Source: Bdellovibrio sp. (GTDB lineage Bacteria; Bdellovibrionota; Bdellovibrionia; Bdellovibrionales; Bdellovibrionaceae). Taken from it: DNA of 54,864 bases. Made by a program: the position numbers and the translations under genes. A model generated the notes under the pieces. That model saw only the letters and a list, made by a program, of their open reading frames with translations, had not been told where the DNA came from and made no database searches. Positions 18,424 to 26,488 of the stretch are shown one piece after another (within the stretch, counting starts at the first letter, position 1; every line of letters starts with the position of its first letter). The DNA is taken from NCBI GenBank assembly GCA_014376435.1, contig JACMRL010000001.1, positions 1 through 54,864 on the forward strand, in the 5' to 3' direction.

Positions 18424-19044
18424 ATGAATAAGTTTCTATTTATTGCTTTTGTATTAAGTGCGCTTTCTGCGCAAGCTTTGGTCTTGGGAGAATTCACTGG
18501 TGTAGGACGCTACGAAGACAATTACTTAACAATTAACAATTGCGACGTGGCCGTGAATGTGAACTACAACGAATCTGAAAAAGTACTTACTTACGACTAT
18601 GCTTCGTTATGCATGTCGGAACAGTCGTATCCTTTAAACGCCCCTAGCAATGATTATACTGTGCGCTTAAAGGTTGATAAAAATAACAATCTTCTTTTTA
18701 TGAACGCTGATGGAAGTTTATCAGGTCCTATCGGGACGAAGTCAGATAATGAGTTCAAATTTTCATTCGAAGTTTCGCATGCAGTCGTATTGAAGTGGAT
18801 CCCGGTAAACTTGCGCGCCTACATGCGAGCCAATTATGGTTCTTGTTTTGAATCTGAAAAAATTCAAATGGAAAAACAAATTTCATATCGCTTTGTTTTA
18901 AATCGCAACAGAGTGACATTCGAACGTGCCTCAATAACTGATATGCTACCGTATTTCATAACAAGAAGATGTTCTGAAAAAAATATCAGCGCGAATGGCA
19001 AATACCAAGTTACCACTAAAATCCAAGCTGAGTTAAGTAAGTAA
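18424..19044 (+). CDS. Secreted beta-rich protein, unrecognised
   Basis: 206 residues starting at the ATG after AGAGGGG. A short signal peptide (NKFLFIAFVLSALSAQA) is followed by a predicted beta-rich domain with four cysteines (INNCDVAV, ASLCMSEQ, YGSCFESEK, TRRCSEKN), suggesting two disulfides and a periplasmic or extracellular location. GEFTGVGRYEDNYLTINNCD and RASITDMLPYFI are the most distinctive segments. I recognise no family. It stands alone between decayed minus-strand sequences on both sides, so it may be part of a strain-variable island. Confidence 0.7.
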   Translation: MNKFLFIAFVLSALSAQALVLGEFTGVGRYEDNYLTINNCDVAVNVNYNESEKVLTYDYASLCMSEQSYPLNAPSNDYTVRLKVDKNNNLLFMNADGSLSGPIGTKSDNEFKFSFEVSHAVVLKWIPVNLRAYMRANYGSCFESEKIQMEKQISYRFVLNRNRVTFERASITDMLPYFITRRCSEKNISANGKYQVTTKIQAELSK

Positions 19045-19057
19045 AGCTTCTAATTAC

Positions 19058-19251
19058 TTAACCAGTGGCTTCGGCTGACAAGCACCTGACACTAAAATAT
19101 AAGTGTTGGGTGGATAATACAATCCTGGCTTGTAAAAATCAAACGTCATAAAAATCTCGCCGCGATCGAGATGTGAATCTACTTGTTGCAAGATTGAAAA
19201 ATTAAAAAAATAAAAAGTTGCCTGATTGCACAAATGAAAACGATGTCCTAT
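19058..19251 (-). pseudogene. Probable 3' end of a decayed secreted-protein gene
   Basis: On the minus strand a frame open from about 19251 to the stop at 19058 has no usable start but reads like genuine protein near its end: VDSHLDRGEIFMTFDFYKPG, then YYPPNTYILVSGACQPK. I do not recognise the family. The left arm of a 16-bp inverted repeat lies inside it. Together with the thiolase and phosphoesterase remnants nearby it marks 17.8-19.35 kb as a zone of gene loss. Confidence 0.4.
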
Positions 19252-19349
19252 TCAACCCATGCCGGTTTGTAAAATCTGCTATTAGCCATTTCAGACTGTC
19301 TCAGTCATGGCATTGTTTTGCATTTAAGACTGCTGCAACAAGTAGATTC
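19175..19349. repeat. 16-bp perfect inverted repeat bounding a 175-bp segment
   Basis: GAATCTACTTGTTGCA at 19175-19190 has its exact reverse complement at 19334-19349. The 143 bp between arms contain no gene. Perfect 16-bp arms are very unlikely by chance at this distance. The right arm lies only 18 bp from the thiolase stop. It could be a small non-autonomous element, or the trace of an inversion/duplication during decay of this region. I see no target-site duplication. Confidence 0.6.
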
Positions 19350-19367
19350 TGCTCAAGCAGAGTGGTT

Positions 19368-20549
19368 TCAAATTCTCTCAATCACCATTGCGATGCCTTG
19401 GCCGCCACCAATACACGCTGAACCCAAAGCATACTTGCCGCCACGGCGTTGTAATTCATAAACCAAGTGATTCATAATACGTGTGCCCGATGCGCCTAGT
19501 GGATGCCCCACCGCAATCGCTCCGCCGTTTACGTTTGTTTTCGCCGGATCTAATCCTAATTCTTTTTGTACCGAAAGATATTGGGCCGCGAAAGCTTCGT
19601 TTACTTCAACGATATCCATTTGCTCTAATTTCAAACCCGCCTTTTCTAAAGCGATGCGCGCAGCTGGCGCGGGACCGATACCCATCATTTTAGGATCGCA
19701 GCCCACCACACCCCAGGAAATAATGCGCGCTAATGGTTTATAACCTTTTTCTTTCGCGTAACTTTCGCTGGTTAATAACGAACAAGCTGCACCGTCAACA
19801 ATACCTGATGCCGTTGCCGCAGTTACTAATCCGTCTTTTTTAAATAAAGCTTTTAAGCCAGAAATTTTTTCTAATGTAGCATCTGGTTTTGGATGTTCAT
19901 CTTTATCAACGATGATTTCGCCTTTTTTAGTTTTCACGGTGATCGGAGTAATCTCCGCCGCGAAATAATTTTTTTCTAAAGCCGCTTTGTAGCGTTGCTG
20001 AGTTTGAATCGAATAAGCGTCGCACATCGCGCGCGTGATTTCGTATTTCTCGCCTAAATTTTCTGCGGTGATCGCCATCGGAATTCCGGCGTAGATATCG
20101 GTTAACGCCGAAGTCATGTAATCTTCTAATTCAAAATTACCCATACGAAGTCCATCGAAGCGTGCTTTACGAACTACGTACGGAATTTGCGACATCTGCT
20201 CAACTCCGCCCGCCAAGACTGCTTTGGCGTCGCCCGATGAAATCATGTTTGCGGCGTCGATCCAAGCTTGGAAGCCTGATCCGCACAAGCGGTTTACAAT
20301 GTAAGCGCCCACGTTTTGTGGAATGCCCATTCTTAAACCCGTGTGACGTGCTACGTAAGCAGCGTCGGCGCCACTTTGTATGACGTTACCGATCACGACG
20401 TGGTGAATATCTTCTGGTTTCGCTCCTGCGGCTTCTAGGGTTGCATTTCCGGCTGCGACCGTTAAGTCAGTTGCTGAAATATCTTTCAATGCTCCACCGA
20501 ATGCGCCGAATGCAGTTCTTTTACCTGAGATAAAAACTATTTTTTCCAT
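19368..20549 (-). CDS. Acetyl-CoA acetyltransferase (thiolase)
   Basis: 393 residues, the standard size of bacterial biosynthetic thiolases. It makes or cleaves acetoacetyl-CoA from two acetyl-CoA in the cytoplasm. The nucleophilic Cys89 is in VNRLCGSGFQA, the catalytic His349 in VGHPLGASGTRI and the second Cys379 in SACIGGGQG. EVNEAFAAQ and GGVEQMSQIP are further family marks. An AAGAGA sequence lies before the ATG at 20549. It is divergent from purD with 73 bp between. The presence of a remnant of a paralogue at 17847-17891 shows the genome once had a second, related copy close by. Confidence 0.96.
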   Translation of the reverse strand: MEKIVFISGKRTAFGAFGGALKDISATDLTVAAGNATLEAAGAKPEDIHHVVIGNVIQSGADAAYVARHTGLRMGIPQNVGAYIVNRLCGSGFQAWIDAANMISSGDAKAVLAGGVEQMSQIPYVVRKARFDGLRMGNFELEDYMTSALTDIYAGIPMAITAENLGEKYEITRAMCDAYSIQTQQRYKAALEKNYFAAEITPITVKTKKGEIIVDKDEHPKPDATLEKISGLKALFKKDGLVTAATASGIVDGAACSLLTSESYAKEKGYKPLARIISWGVVGCDPKMMGIGPAPAARIALEKAGLKLEQMDIVEVNEAFAAQYLSVQKELGLDPAKTNVNGGAIAVGHPLGASGTRIMNHLVYELQRRGGKYALGSACIGGGQGIAMVIERI

Positions 20550-20622
20550 CGCGTGATCTCTTTTCTTTTGATGCTGACTAGTTTAAAACAAATAACGTAG
20601 GCCGCAACAAAAAAGGTGATTT

Positions 20623-21888
20623 ATGAAAGTCCTTGTCATTGGTTCTGGTGGTCGCGAGCACGCTTTGTGTAAAGCATTATCTGAAGCTAAATCGATCAAA
20701 AAAGTTTTCGTTAGCCCGGGCAATGCCGGAATGCAAGAACACGCCAAAGTAATGGCCTTAAATATTCAAGATCACAAAAAAGTCGTCGAATTTTGTTTAG
20801 TTAATTCTGTCAGTTACGTTTTTATCGGGCCAGAAGATGCCTTGGTCGATGGCTTAGCTGATTCGCTACGCGCTGAAAAAATTCGCGTGGTGGGTCCTTC
20901 AAAACAGGCCTCGCAATTAGAAGGTTCGAAAATTTTCGCCAAAAAATTCATGAACAAAGCCGGAATCTTAACGGCCGCGGCCGATATTGTTAATTCTGTA
21001 CAAAGCACGATGATGGCCGCCGCAAATTACACGGCTCCGTATATTCTTAAAGCCGAAGGCTTAGCGGCCGGCAAAGGTGTTTTTATTTGTAAAACAATCG
21101 AAGAATTAAAAACGGCGGCCGAAAATTTATTCGAAAAGAAAATTCTGGGTGATGCCGGCAAACGGGCTTTACTAGAAAAAAATCTTCCGGGACATGAACT
21201 AAGTATTTTAGTTTTAACGAACGGTGTGACTTATCAGGCTTTACCGATGGCTCAAGATCACAAACGTTTGAAAGATAATGATGAAGGCCCGAACACCGGC
21301 GGCATGGGTACCGTGGCACCCATGAAAATTTCTAATAGCCTAAAGCAAAAAATTATTCGTAAAATTATTGAGCCTACGATCGCCCAGATGCAAATCGAAA
21401 AATTATTATTTCGCGGAATTTTATTCGTCGGAATTATGGTGGTCGATAACGAACCTTACGCACTTGAATACAACGCGCGCTTCGGTGACCCCGAAACTCA
21501 AGTCTTATTACCATTAATCAAAGGCGACCTAGGTAAAATATTTTTTCAGTTGGCCAGCGGCTTTGTTGAACCTTTACACTTTTACGATAAAGCCGTTTGT
21601 TGCATCGTCAACGCGGCACCTGGTTACCCTGAACAAGCTGTCAAAGGGGTATCGGTCACCGTTCCCGCAAACGAAAAAGACGCCTATATTCTTCACGCGG
21701 GAACAATTAAAAATCACGAAGGTAAATTGGTATCAAACGGCGGTCGCGTGCTGAACGTAGTTGCAATTGATGAAACGCCCGAAAAAGCGAAAGCAAAAGC
21801 TTATGCCTTAAATGAAAAAATTAAATTTGAGGGAAGACAATTTAGAACAGATTTAGGAAGTTACCAGTTCCAACGAACTGAAACTTGA
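20623..21888 (+). CDS. purD: Phosphoribosylamine-glycine ligase (GAR synthetase)
   Basis: 421 residues, close to E. coli PurD (429). It joins phosphoribosylamine and glycine with ATP in the second step of purine synthesis. MKVLVIGSGGREHAL is the conserved start. The ATP-grasp pattern follows: YILKAEGLAAGKGVFIC, QDHKRLKDNDEGPNTGGMG (the PurD signature, about 214-232), then LEYNARFGDPETQV with the metal-binding Glu/Asn. The AAAAAAGGTG sequence before the ATG is an adequate ribosome-binding site. It is isolated from other pur genes. Its 3' end overlaps the next gene tail to tail by 28 bp. Confidence 0.97.
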   Translation: MKVLVIGSGGREHALCKALSEAKSIKKVFVSPGNAGMQEHAKVMALNIQDHKKVVEFCLVNSVSYVFIGPEDALVDGLADSLRAEKIRVVGPSKQASQLEGSKIFAKKFMNKAGILTAAADIVNSVQSTMMAAANYTAPYILKAEGLAAGKGVFICKTIEELKTAAENLFEKKILGDAGKRALLEKNLPGHELSILVLTNGVTYQALPMAQDHKRLKDNDEGPNTGGMGTVAPMKISNSLKQKIIRKIIEPTIAQMQIEKLLFRGILFVGIMVVDNEPYALEYNARFGDPETQVLLPLIKGDLGKIFFQLASGFVEPLHFYDKAVCCIVNAAPGYPEQAVKGVSVTVPANEKDAYILHAGTIKNHEGKLVSNGGRVLNVVAIDETPEKAKAKAYALNEKIKFEGRQFRTDLGSYQFQRTET

Positions 21889-22415
21889 GATTTGTTTTCT
21901 TGCGCCGCGAACGACTGAGATAAAATTAAATCTTTATTCTCGGCTAAGCTTTCTAGAATTTCTGCCTCTGCTTTTGCCGCGCGCGCATCGTAATTAATCG
22001 CGGCCCGTACCCAACCACGGTATTCTAATTTAGCCAAAGCTTGCATCGCTAATAACTTAATACTTAGTTTGTGATCTATTTTTGAATCCTTAGCGCGACC
22101 AAAATCAATTTCAGCCTTCATATTCTTTTCTACTTTTTCCACCGCACGTCCTACCGAAGTTTGACGAATCGGTGATTGATCCCACCAAACTGAAAAACCA
22201 TTATCAACAATTTTAGAAATCACTGAACTGCCTGAATCATGATTAGTCACTGATTTTGGTAATAATTTATCTGAAGTCTGGGTCGAGATTAAAGGCTCAG
22301 AAATATCGATCGGCATAACTAAACGCTTCGTATTTTTAACGTTTACTTTCGCATCGCTAGAAACCGCGATGGCCATCGTAAAAAATATAATAAGTAAGCT
22401 AAGTAATATTCTCAT
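21861..22415 (-). CDS. Predicted exported protein, unrecognised
   Basis: 184 residues with a signal peptide (RILLSLLIIFFTMAIAVSS, cleavage near SSDAK). The mature part is charged and mostly helical near the C-terminus (LAMQALAKLEYRGWVRAAIN, ARAAKAEAEILESLAENK). No cysteines and no family that I recognise. The notable stretch is NGFSVWWDQSPIRQTSVGRA. It overlaps the 3' end of purD by 28 bp on the opposite strand, which is tight but clean. It may act in the periplasm; there is no operon partner on its strand. Confidence 0.65.
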   Translation of the reverse strand: MRILLSLLIIFFTMAIAVSSDAKVNVKNTKRLVMPIDISEPLISTQTSDKLLPKSVTNHDSGSSVISKIVDNGFSVWWDQSPIRQTSVGRAVEKVEKNMKAEIDFGRAKDSKIDHKLSIKLLAMQALAKLEYRGWVRAAINYDARAAKAEAEILESLAENKDLILSQSFAAQENKSQVSVRWNW

Positions 22416-22863
22416 AGTAACTTATTACTATTCAACGACCGGGCCAGTATCCCCCACGTAAAATGGCCAACGATGGCGCAATATGAGACAAAGACAAAAA
22501 TTGCCAGCCACTTCTGTCATCGGGGTGAAAAACTTACGATTCATGAGCCCCGTAAGTGGCCTTTGGTCGCCAGGTAAACTCGAAAATGATCCGAACGATA
22601 CCCACTCGAGTACGATGTATCGACTTTTAGCTGTCAAGCCCCGGACTACAACTATGCCAAATCAATGCTTAGACTATCTTATAGCTAAAGTCGATATTCG
22701 TTTCAGTGATTACTGCCGATGGCTCGCCGATTAAAGACCGAAAAGAAAAGCCTCGGCTCAAAAAAAGTGTAAACCAATTCAAATGCATTACATAAAAATT
22801 AAAACGTCGATCAAGAAGGTTCAATCTTAAAACTGAGCCTTGGCTAATTCAAGAAATTGTGTT
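22416..22863. other. Interval without a confident gene; composition differs from its surroundings
   Basis: Bases 22430-22740 look GC-richer than their neighbours. Both strands carry overlapping open frames (plus 22483-22734, ending CRWLAD; minus 22428-22637, ending WPFYVGDTGPVVE). Neither has a clear ribosome-binding site or a family I know, and mirrored frames of this kind usually come from base composition or an old mobile-element fragment. The right end (22741-22863) is AT-rich and follows the toxin-antitoxin operon as its 3' region; I see no clear terminator. Confidence 0.35.
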
Positions 22864-23190
22864 TTAAGCCGCAAGGGTTCTAAGTTTTTCTATGGTATCC
22901 GGAAATTCTCTAACTAAAAGAATAAGAGCGATGGCTTGATCATTGGGCCGGCTACGCCCTTGCTCCCAATTCGCAAGCGTTCGCTGGTTAACGTGCAGAA
23001 GGCGGGCGAACAAACCCTGTGAAATGTTTAGCTTTTCCCGCGTCTTACGAATAAAGTCAGAGCTTATTTCTGGAAGATCTGTTTCAGGAAGTTTATAGTT
23101 TTTTAATGTGATTTTTCCGTCGCGCTGTTTTTGCATGCTTTCAACACCGGACATAATTTCACTAAAAATATCACGTTTCTTTTTCATCAT
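22864..23190 (-). CDS. Antitoxin / HTH regulator, NadS-HigA-like
   Basis: 108 residues. The N-terminal arm (KRDIFSEIMSGVESMQKQRD) matches the NadS-type antitoxin opening. The C-terminal half is an XRE-type helix-turn-helix: FIRKTREKLNISQGLFARLL, then VNQRTLANWEQGRSRPNDQA. In such systems the antitoxin blocks the toxin and represses the operon. It is the second gene of the pair, as in HigBA, overlapping the toxin gene by 4 bp. The palindrome upstream of the toxin gene is the likely binding site. Confidence 0.88.
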   Translation of the reverse strand: MMKKKRDIFSEIMSGVESMQKQRDGKITLKNYKLPETDLPEISSDFIRKTREKLNISQGLFARLLHVNQRTLANWEQGRSRPNDQAIALILLVREFPDTIEKLRTLAA

Positions 23191-23534
23191 TTTCTCCGTA
23201 CCTTAGAGCGATTTTGTTTTTCTAAATCAATAGCCATTTTGAGCATTTTCTTTTGTGTGGCTGTTAAATCAGAAGCCTCGTCTTTATCAAAAATAGTTAA
23301 AAACCAAATCTGCTTATCCTCAGAAAAATGGTAGTAAATAACCCGTAGGCCACCGCGTTTACCTTTATTTCGCCGCGAATCTTGCCAGCGAATTTTTCTG
23401 AATCCCCCAGTGCCTGGCATAACTTCGCCGGCCTCTGGATTTGCTATTAAAAGTTTCTGCAATGCCCGGTAATCATCATCGTTTAGATAATCGGGCAAGG
23501 CTTTCGTAAAGGCCGGAGCTTCAAACAATTCCAT
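23187..23534 (-). CDS. RelE/HigB-like toxin
   Basis: 115 residues. The RelE/ParE-superfamily fold is recognisable from EAPAFTKALPDYLNDDDYRA, the FRKIRWQDSRRNKGKRGGLR strand region and IYYHFSEDKQIWFLTIFDKD. The layout GTGGFRKIRW...GKRGGLRVIYY...DKDE is the pattern of the HigB-2-like family, predicted ribosome-dependent mRNA interferases. The toxin gene comes first and the antitoxin second. The ATG (23532-23534) has no ribosome-binding site and lies 7 nt after a strong -10, so the transcript is probably leaderless. Confidence 0.88.
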   Translation of the reverse strand: MELFEAPAFTKALPDYLNDDDYRALQKLLIANPEAGEVMPGTGGFRKIRWQDSRRNKGKRGGLRVIYYHFSEDKQIWFLTIFDKDEASDLTATQKKMLKMAIDLEKQNRSKVRRK

Positions 23535-23570
23535 TAAAGTAACTATACGCTATTAGCGTATAGTTATCAA
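23535..23570 (-). promoter_or_regulatory. Toxin-antitoxin promoter with perfect 25-bp palindromic operator, leaderless start
   Basis: AACTATACGCT (23541-23551) and AGCGTATAGTT (23555-23565) are perfect 11-bp inverted copies around ATT. On the minus strand the same region gives -35 TTGATA (23570-23565), a 17-bp spacer, -10 TATAGT (23547-23542), then 7 nt to the toxin ATG. The palindrome spans the -10 and the spacer, so a bound regulator would exclude RNA polymerase. Binding by the HTH antitoxin is inferred from the family. Confidence 0.75.
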
Positions 23571-23609
23571 GTGCTCTTTTTAAAATGTCGTAATTAATGC
23601 AGTCTTTAA

Positions 23610-24617
23610 CTACTCTTCATCCAAAATGTAATTCATTGGATTGACCGGAATACCGTTCACGCGCACTTCGTAATGTAAATGCGGGCCCGTCGATCGGCCG
23701 GTATTGCCTGTTGCGGAAATCACATCAAACTTTGAAACTTTTTGACCGACTTGAACGTAGATTTGTGAATTGTGCGCGTATCTGGTCAGTACGCCGTAAC
23801 CGTGGTCGATCGATACTAACTTACCGTAGAACTCATCCCAGCCGGCGAAGCTGACCACGCCATCTGCGGGCGAGCGAACCGGTGTTCCCGGCGATACGGC
23901 GATATCAACTCCGGCGTGTAGTTTTTGTTTTCCGTTGATTGGATCAATACGATAACCGAAGCGTGAACCGATCGGGCCACGTGCGGGTTTTACGTTCGGA
24001 GTTGATGATAATAAACTTTGGCGGTCTGATAGCATTTCCCAAAGCTCGATCACCGATTGTTCTTTTAACGCAGAATCTTTTACGGCCTCATTGATGCGTA
24101 TAACTAAAGTTGAATAATTCGCGACTGATTTTTCCGTCGCCAATTCGCCCTTGAAAGTATTCACCGGATTTTCGCCGATGATTAAAGGTTCTTGCTGAAT
24201 AAAATCATCCGTCGACATGCGTTCGCCCGCTTGTTGCGAAGGTGTTGCTTCAGGACCAATCTGCGCCGGAAAACTTAATCTTTCCGAGCGATCTTTCATT
24301 TGCGTATCGGTGATTAATTTTAATTTGTTGGTCACCATGCCAACACGCTCGAGTGCTGACTGCAAAGTATCTAATTTGGTTTCAACCACTTGAAATTGTT
24401 TTTGTAAATTGATGTTTTCAATTTTTAATTTTTTGTTTTCAATTGATTGCGCTAATAATCCGAAATAATCAATCAATCCCGCTAGTAACGAAATGACCAC
24501 CACGGCTAAAATAAAGGCCGAGATCTTAAAATAACTAACCGGCATCACTATTTTTTTAGTTTGTGCTTCGTCGTTTGTTACGAAGTAAAGAGTGATAGTT
24601 TTACGCGGTTGATTCAT
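23610..24617 (-). CDS. M23 (LytM) peptidase with membrane anchor and coiled coil
   Basis: 335 residues. A short cytoplasmic segment precedes one transmembrane helix (FKISAFILAVVVISLLAGLI, about 30-49) and a coiled coil (about 58-105, LKIENINLQKQFQVVETKLD). The C-terminal LytM domain (about 210-330) has the complete zinc set: HAGVD (His and Asp) and the HLH of GPHLHYEV, within GSRFGYRIDP and RYAHNSQIYV. Such enzymes cut peptide bridges in peptidoglycan during growth or division, or in a predator's remodelling of walls. The gene is 12 bp from the PP2C gene upstream, so the two probably form an operon. Confidence 0.93.
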   Translation of the reverse strand: MNQPRKTITLYFVTNDEAQTKKIVMPVSYFKISAFILAVVVISLLAGLIDYFGLLAQSIENKKLKIENINLQKQFQVVETKLDTLQSALERVGMVTNKLKLITDTQMKDRSERLSFPAQIGPEATPSQQAGERMSTDDFIQQEPLIIGENPVNTFKGELATEKSVANYSTLVIRINEAVKDSALKEQSVIELWEMLSDRQSLLSSTPNVKPARGPIGSRFGYRIDPINGKQKLHAGVDIAVSPGTPVRSPADGVVSFAGWDEFYGKLVSIDHGYGVLTRYAHNSQIYVQVGQKVSKFDVISATGNTGRSTGPHLHYEVRVNGIPVNPMNYILDEE

Positions 24618-24629
24618 ATTTTTAAAACC

Positions 24630-25355
24630 CTACACGTCTTGAAAGTGAAGAACAAGAACCGTTACGTTATCGTCTCCACCATGTGCTAATGCTTTATCAA
24701 TCATCATGGGCGCTACTTTATCGGCCGCATTTTGATTCAGCATCGTGCACAGATCTTGATCGGTAACCATTCCGGTTAATCCGTCTGAGCAAAATAAAAA
24801 TACATCGCCCGTCGAAACTTCTCGCTCTAGTACATCCGGAAATACATCACGCTCGAACCCAACACTTCGCGTGATTACATTTTTTCCAACAACTTTACGA
24901 GCGTGCTCTTCCGTCATCATTCCTAAACGAATTTGTTCATTAACCAGGGAATGATCTTCAGTGATCTGCCATAAGTAAGGTTTTCGGTAAAGATAACAAC
25001 GGCTATCACCAACGTTCGCAACAAATAATTTACTGTCACGCACATAACCCATCACCATGGTTGTACCCATTCCACTTAAACGTTTTTCATTCGCAGAGCG
25101 ATCAAAAATTCGGTGACTGGCTTCTTCGTAGGCTTGATAAATAACTTCTTTAGGCTTGAATTGAGTTGCTTTCGGGTGACCCACAACTTCGCGCACGGTT
25201 TCAACGGCTAACGCTGACGCAACTTCGCCGCCGAAATGACCACCCACCCCATCTGCTACAATAAAAAGACCTAAGCGATCATCAATCAAAAATGAATCTT
25301 GATTACCTTCACGCTTTAAACCTTTATCGGTTAAACACCAAGACTGAAATCTCAT
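24630..25355 (-). CDS. PP2C-family Ser/Thr protein phosphatase
   Basis: About 241 residues from the ATG at 25355; a GTG seven codons upstream is the alternative. Metal-binding and catalytic motifs of PP2C are all there: GLKREGNQDSFLID (motif 1), FIVADGVGGHFGGEVAS (motif 2), VANVGDSRCYLYR (motif 8 region), ITEDHSLVNEQI, FLFCSDGLTGMV and GGDDNVTVLVL (motif 11). This is the PrpC/Stp type that reverses Ser/Thr kinase signalling in the cytoplasm. No Hanks-type kinase gene is adjacent; the partner must be elsewhere. It is followed by the M23 peptidase gene after 12 bp. Confidence 0.94.
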   Translation of the reverse strand: MRFQSWCLTDKGLKREGNQDSFLIDDRLGLFIVADGVGGHFGGEVASALAVETVREVVGHPKATQFKPKEVIYQAYEEASHRIFDRSANEKRLSGMGTTMVMGYVRDSKLFVANVGDSRCYLYRKPYLWQITEDHSLVNEQIRLGMMTEEHARKVVGKNVITRSVGFERDVFPDVLEREVSTGDVFLFCSDGLTGMVTDQDLCTMLNQNAADKVAPMMIDKALAHGGDDNVTVLVLHFQDV

Positions 25356-25539
25356 ATTAGAACATTGTCGCTGCACGTAAACGCAGAGTCAAATATCACC
25401 AGAAAGAAAAGACAAACTCTAGCACTCGACCTCGGTCTAATTATTAAAAACTTCAGCAAAAGCTTTCACCATTTTCTTCATAAGCGGTGTCCAACTTCCG
25501 ACAAACAGTAAGGTTCCTTTCGAACCCACCAGGGAATTT

Positions 25540-26409
25540 ATGAAAAAAAGTTTTGGTTTTAAAAAATACATCTTGGTCTCGGTTTTCCTGCACTTTGTGC
25601 TAGTGTTTGCCATTCAGTTAGTAACGTATTTACAGACCAAAAAAGATTCTCAAAAAGTCGAAGTCACCTTACTTACGGCTGAAGATCTAGAAGCCATGAA
25701 CGCTAAAAACAACTCCACGCAAATAGTTGAAACCGATTCTGCACACGCCAACAATCAACTGGATGAAAAAGCAAAATATAACAGCGAAAAAAGTAATACC
25801 GTTGAAAAAGAAACAAAAGCTAAGTTAGGCGAGCAATTTAAAAACGCCGCCCGCCAAGGTTCTGAAACGAAGCAAGCGCAAAAAGGCCAAAAAAAATCGG
25901 CTCAACAAATGTTAGCAAACTCTTTTGATCCGTATGCCGCTTTAGTTAAAAACACGAACGCACAAGAAGCGAAAGAATTTGCGAAAGGCCAAGTGGGCGC
26001 AAATGCGGGCGAAGCTTCAATGACAAATGATAATTTAAAAGGTGTATCTGAAGATTTAATTACAAAATTAAATACCCGCGAATATAAATACTACGGTTAC
26101 TATCACCGCATTAAAATTCAGTTGAACCAATGGTGGCAGCCGAAAGTTCGCGAAAAAGTTTCGAAAATGGTCAGCCAGGGTCGTCGAATCGCCGCAACTG
26201 ATAATAAAGTAACTAAATTAGTTATCATCTTAAATGACGCTGGCAATCTGGTAAATGTTCAAGTTTTAGCCGAATCCGGCGTTATGGATCTTGATGCCGC
26301 GGCAGTAGAAGCTTTTAGAGCGGCCGCGCCCTTTCCGAATCCTCCAAAAGGCATTATCGAGTCTGATGGCAAGGTTCGTATTCGTTGGGACTTTGTCGTC
26401 GAGAGTTAA
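25540..26409 (+). CDS. TonB-like energy-transducer protein
   Basis: 289 residues: a single N-terminal membrane helix (KKYILVSVFLHFVLVFAIQL), a long Lys/Glu/Gln-rich periplasmic spacer (about 40-190), and a TonB C-terminal domain (about 200-289: TKLVIILNDAGNLVNVQVLA, ESGVMDLDAAAVEAFRAAAP, FPNPPKG). The spacer is charged rather than proline-rich, as in AgmX/TonB-like proteins of deltaproteobacteria-type gliding or transport systems. No exbB/exbD genes are adjacent. Start is the ATG after AGGGAA. It is divergent from the PP2C gene and precedes aceE by 79 bp, with a weak hairpin between. Confidence 0.85.
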   Translation: MKKSFGFKKYILVSVFLHFVLVFAIQLVTYLQTKKDSQKVEVTLLTAEDLEAMNAKNNSTQIVETDSAHANNQLDEKAKYNSEKSNTVEKETKAKLGEQFKNAARQGSETKQAQKGQKKSAQQMLANSFDPYAALVKNTNAQEAKEFAKGQVGANAGEASMTNDNLKGVSEDLITKLNTREYKYYGYYHRIKIQLNQWWQPKVREKVSKMVSQGRRIAATDNKVTKLVIILNDAGNLVNVQVLAESGVMDLDAAAVEAFRAAAPFPNPPKGIIESDGKVRIRWDFVVES

Positions 26410-26488
26410 TTATTGAATCTTCCCCCTCAAAAGAATAGAGTTTTTACTCTTATTTCATAAAGAAATTGGATCATTAAAGGAGACAACC

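Noticed and set aside
22483..22734. 83-residue plus-strand ORF as a gene
   Set aside because: No ribosome-binding site, no family resemblance, and an overlapping open frame on the other strand.
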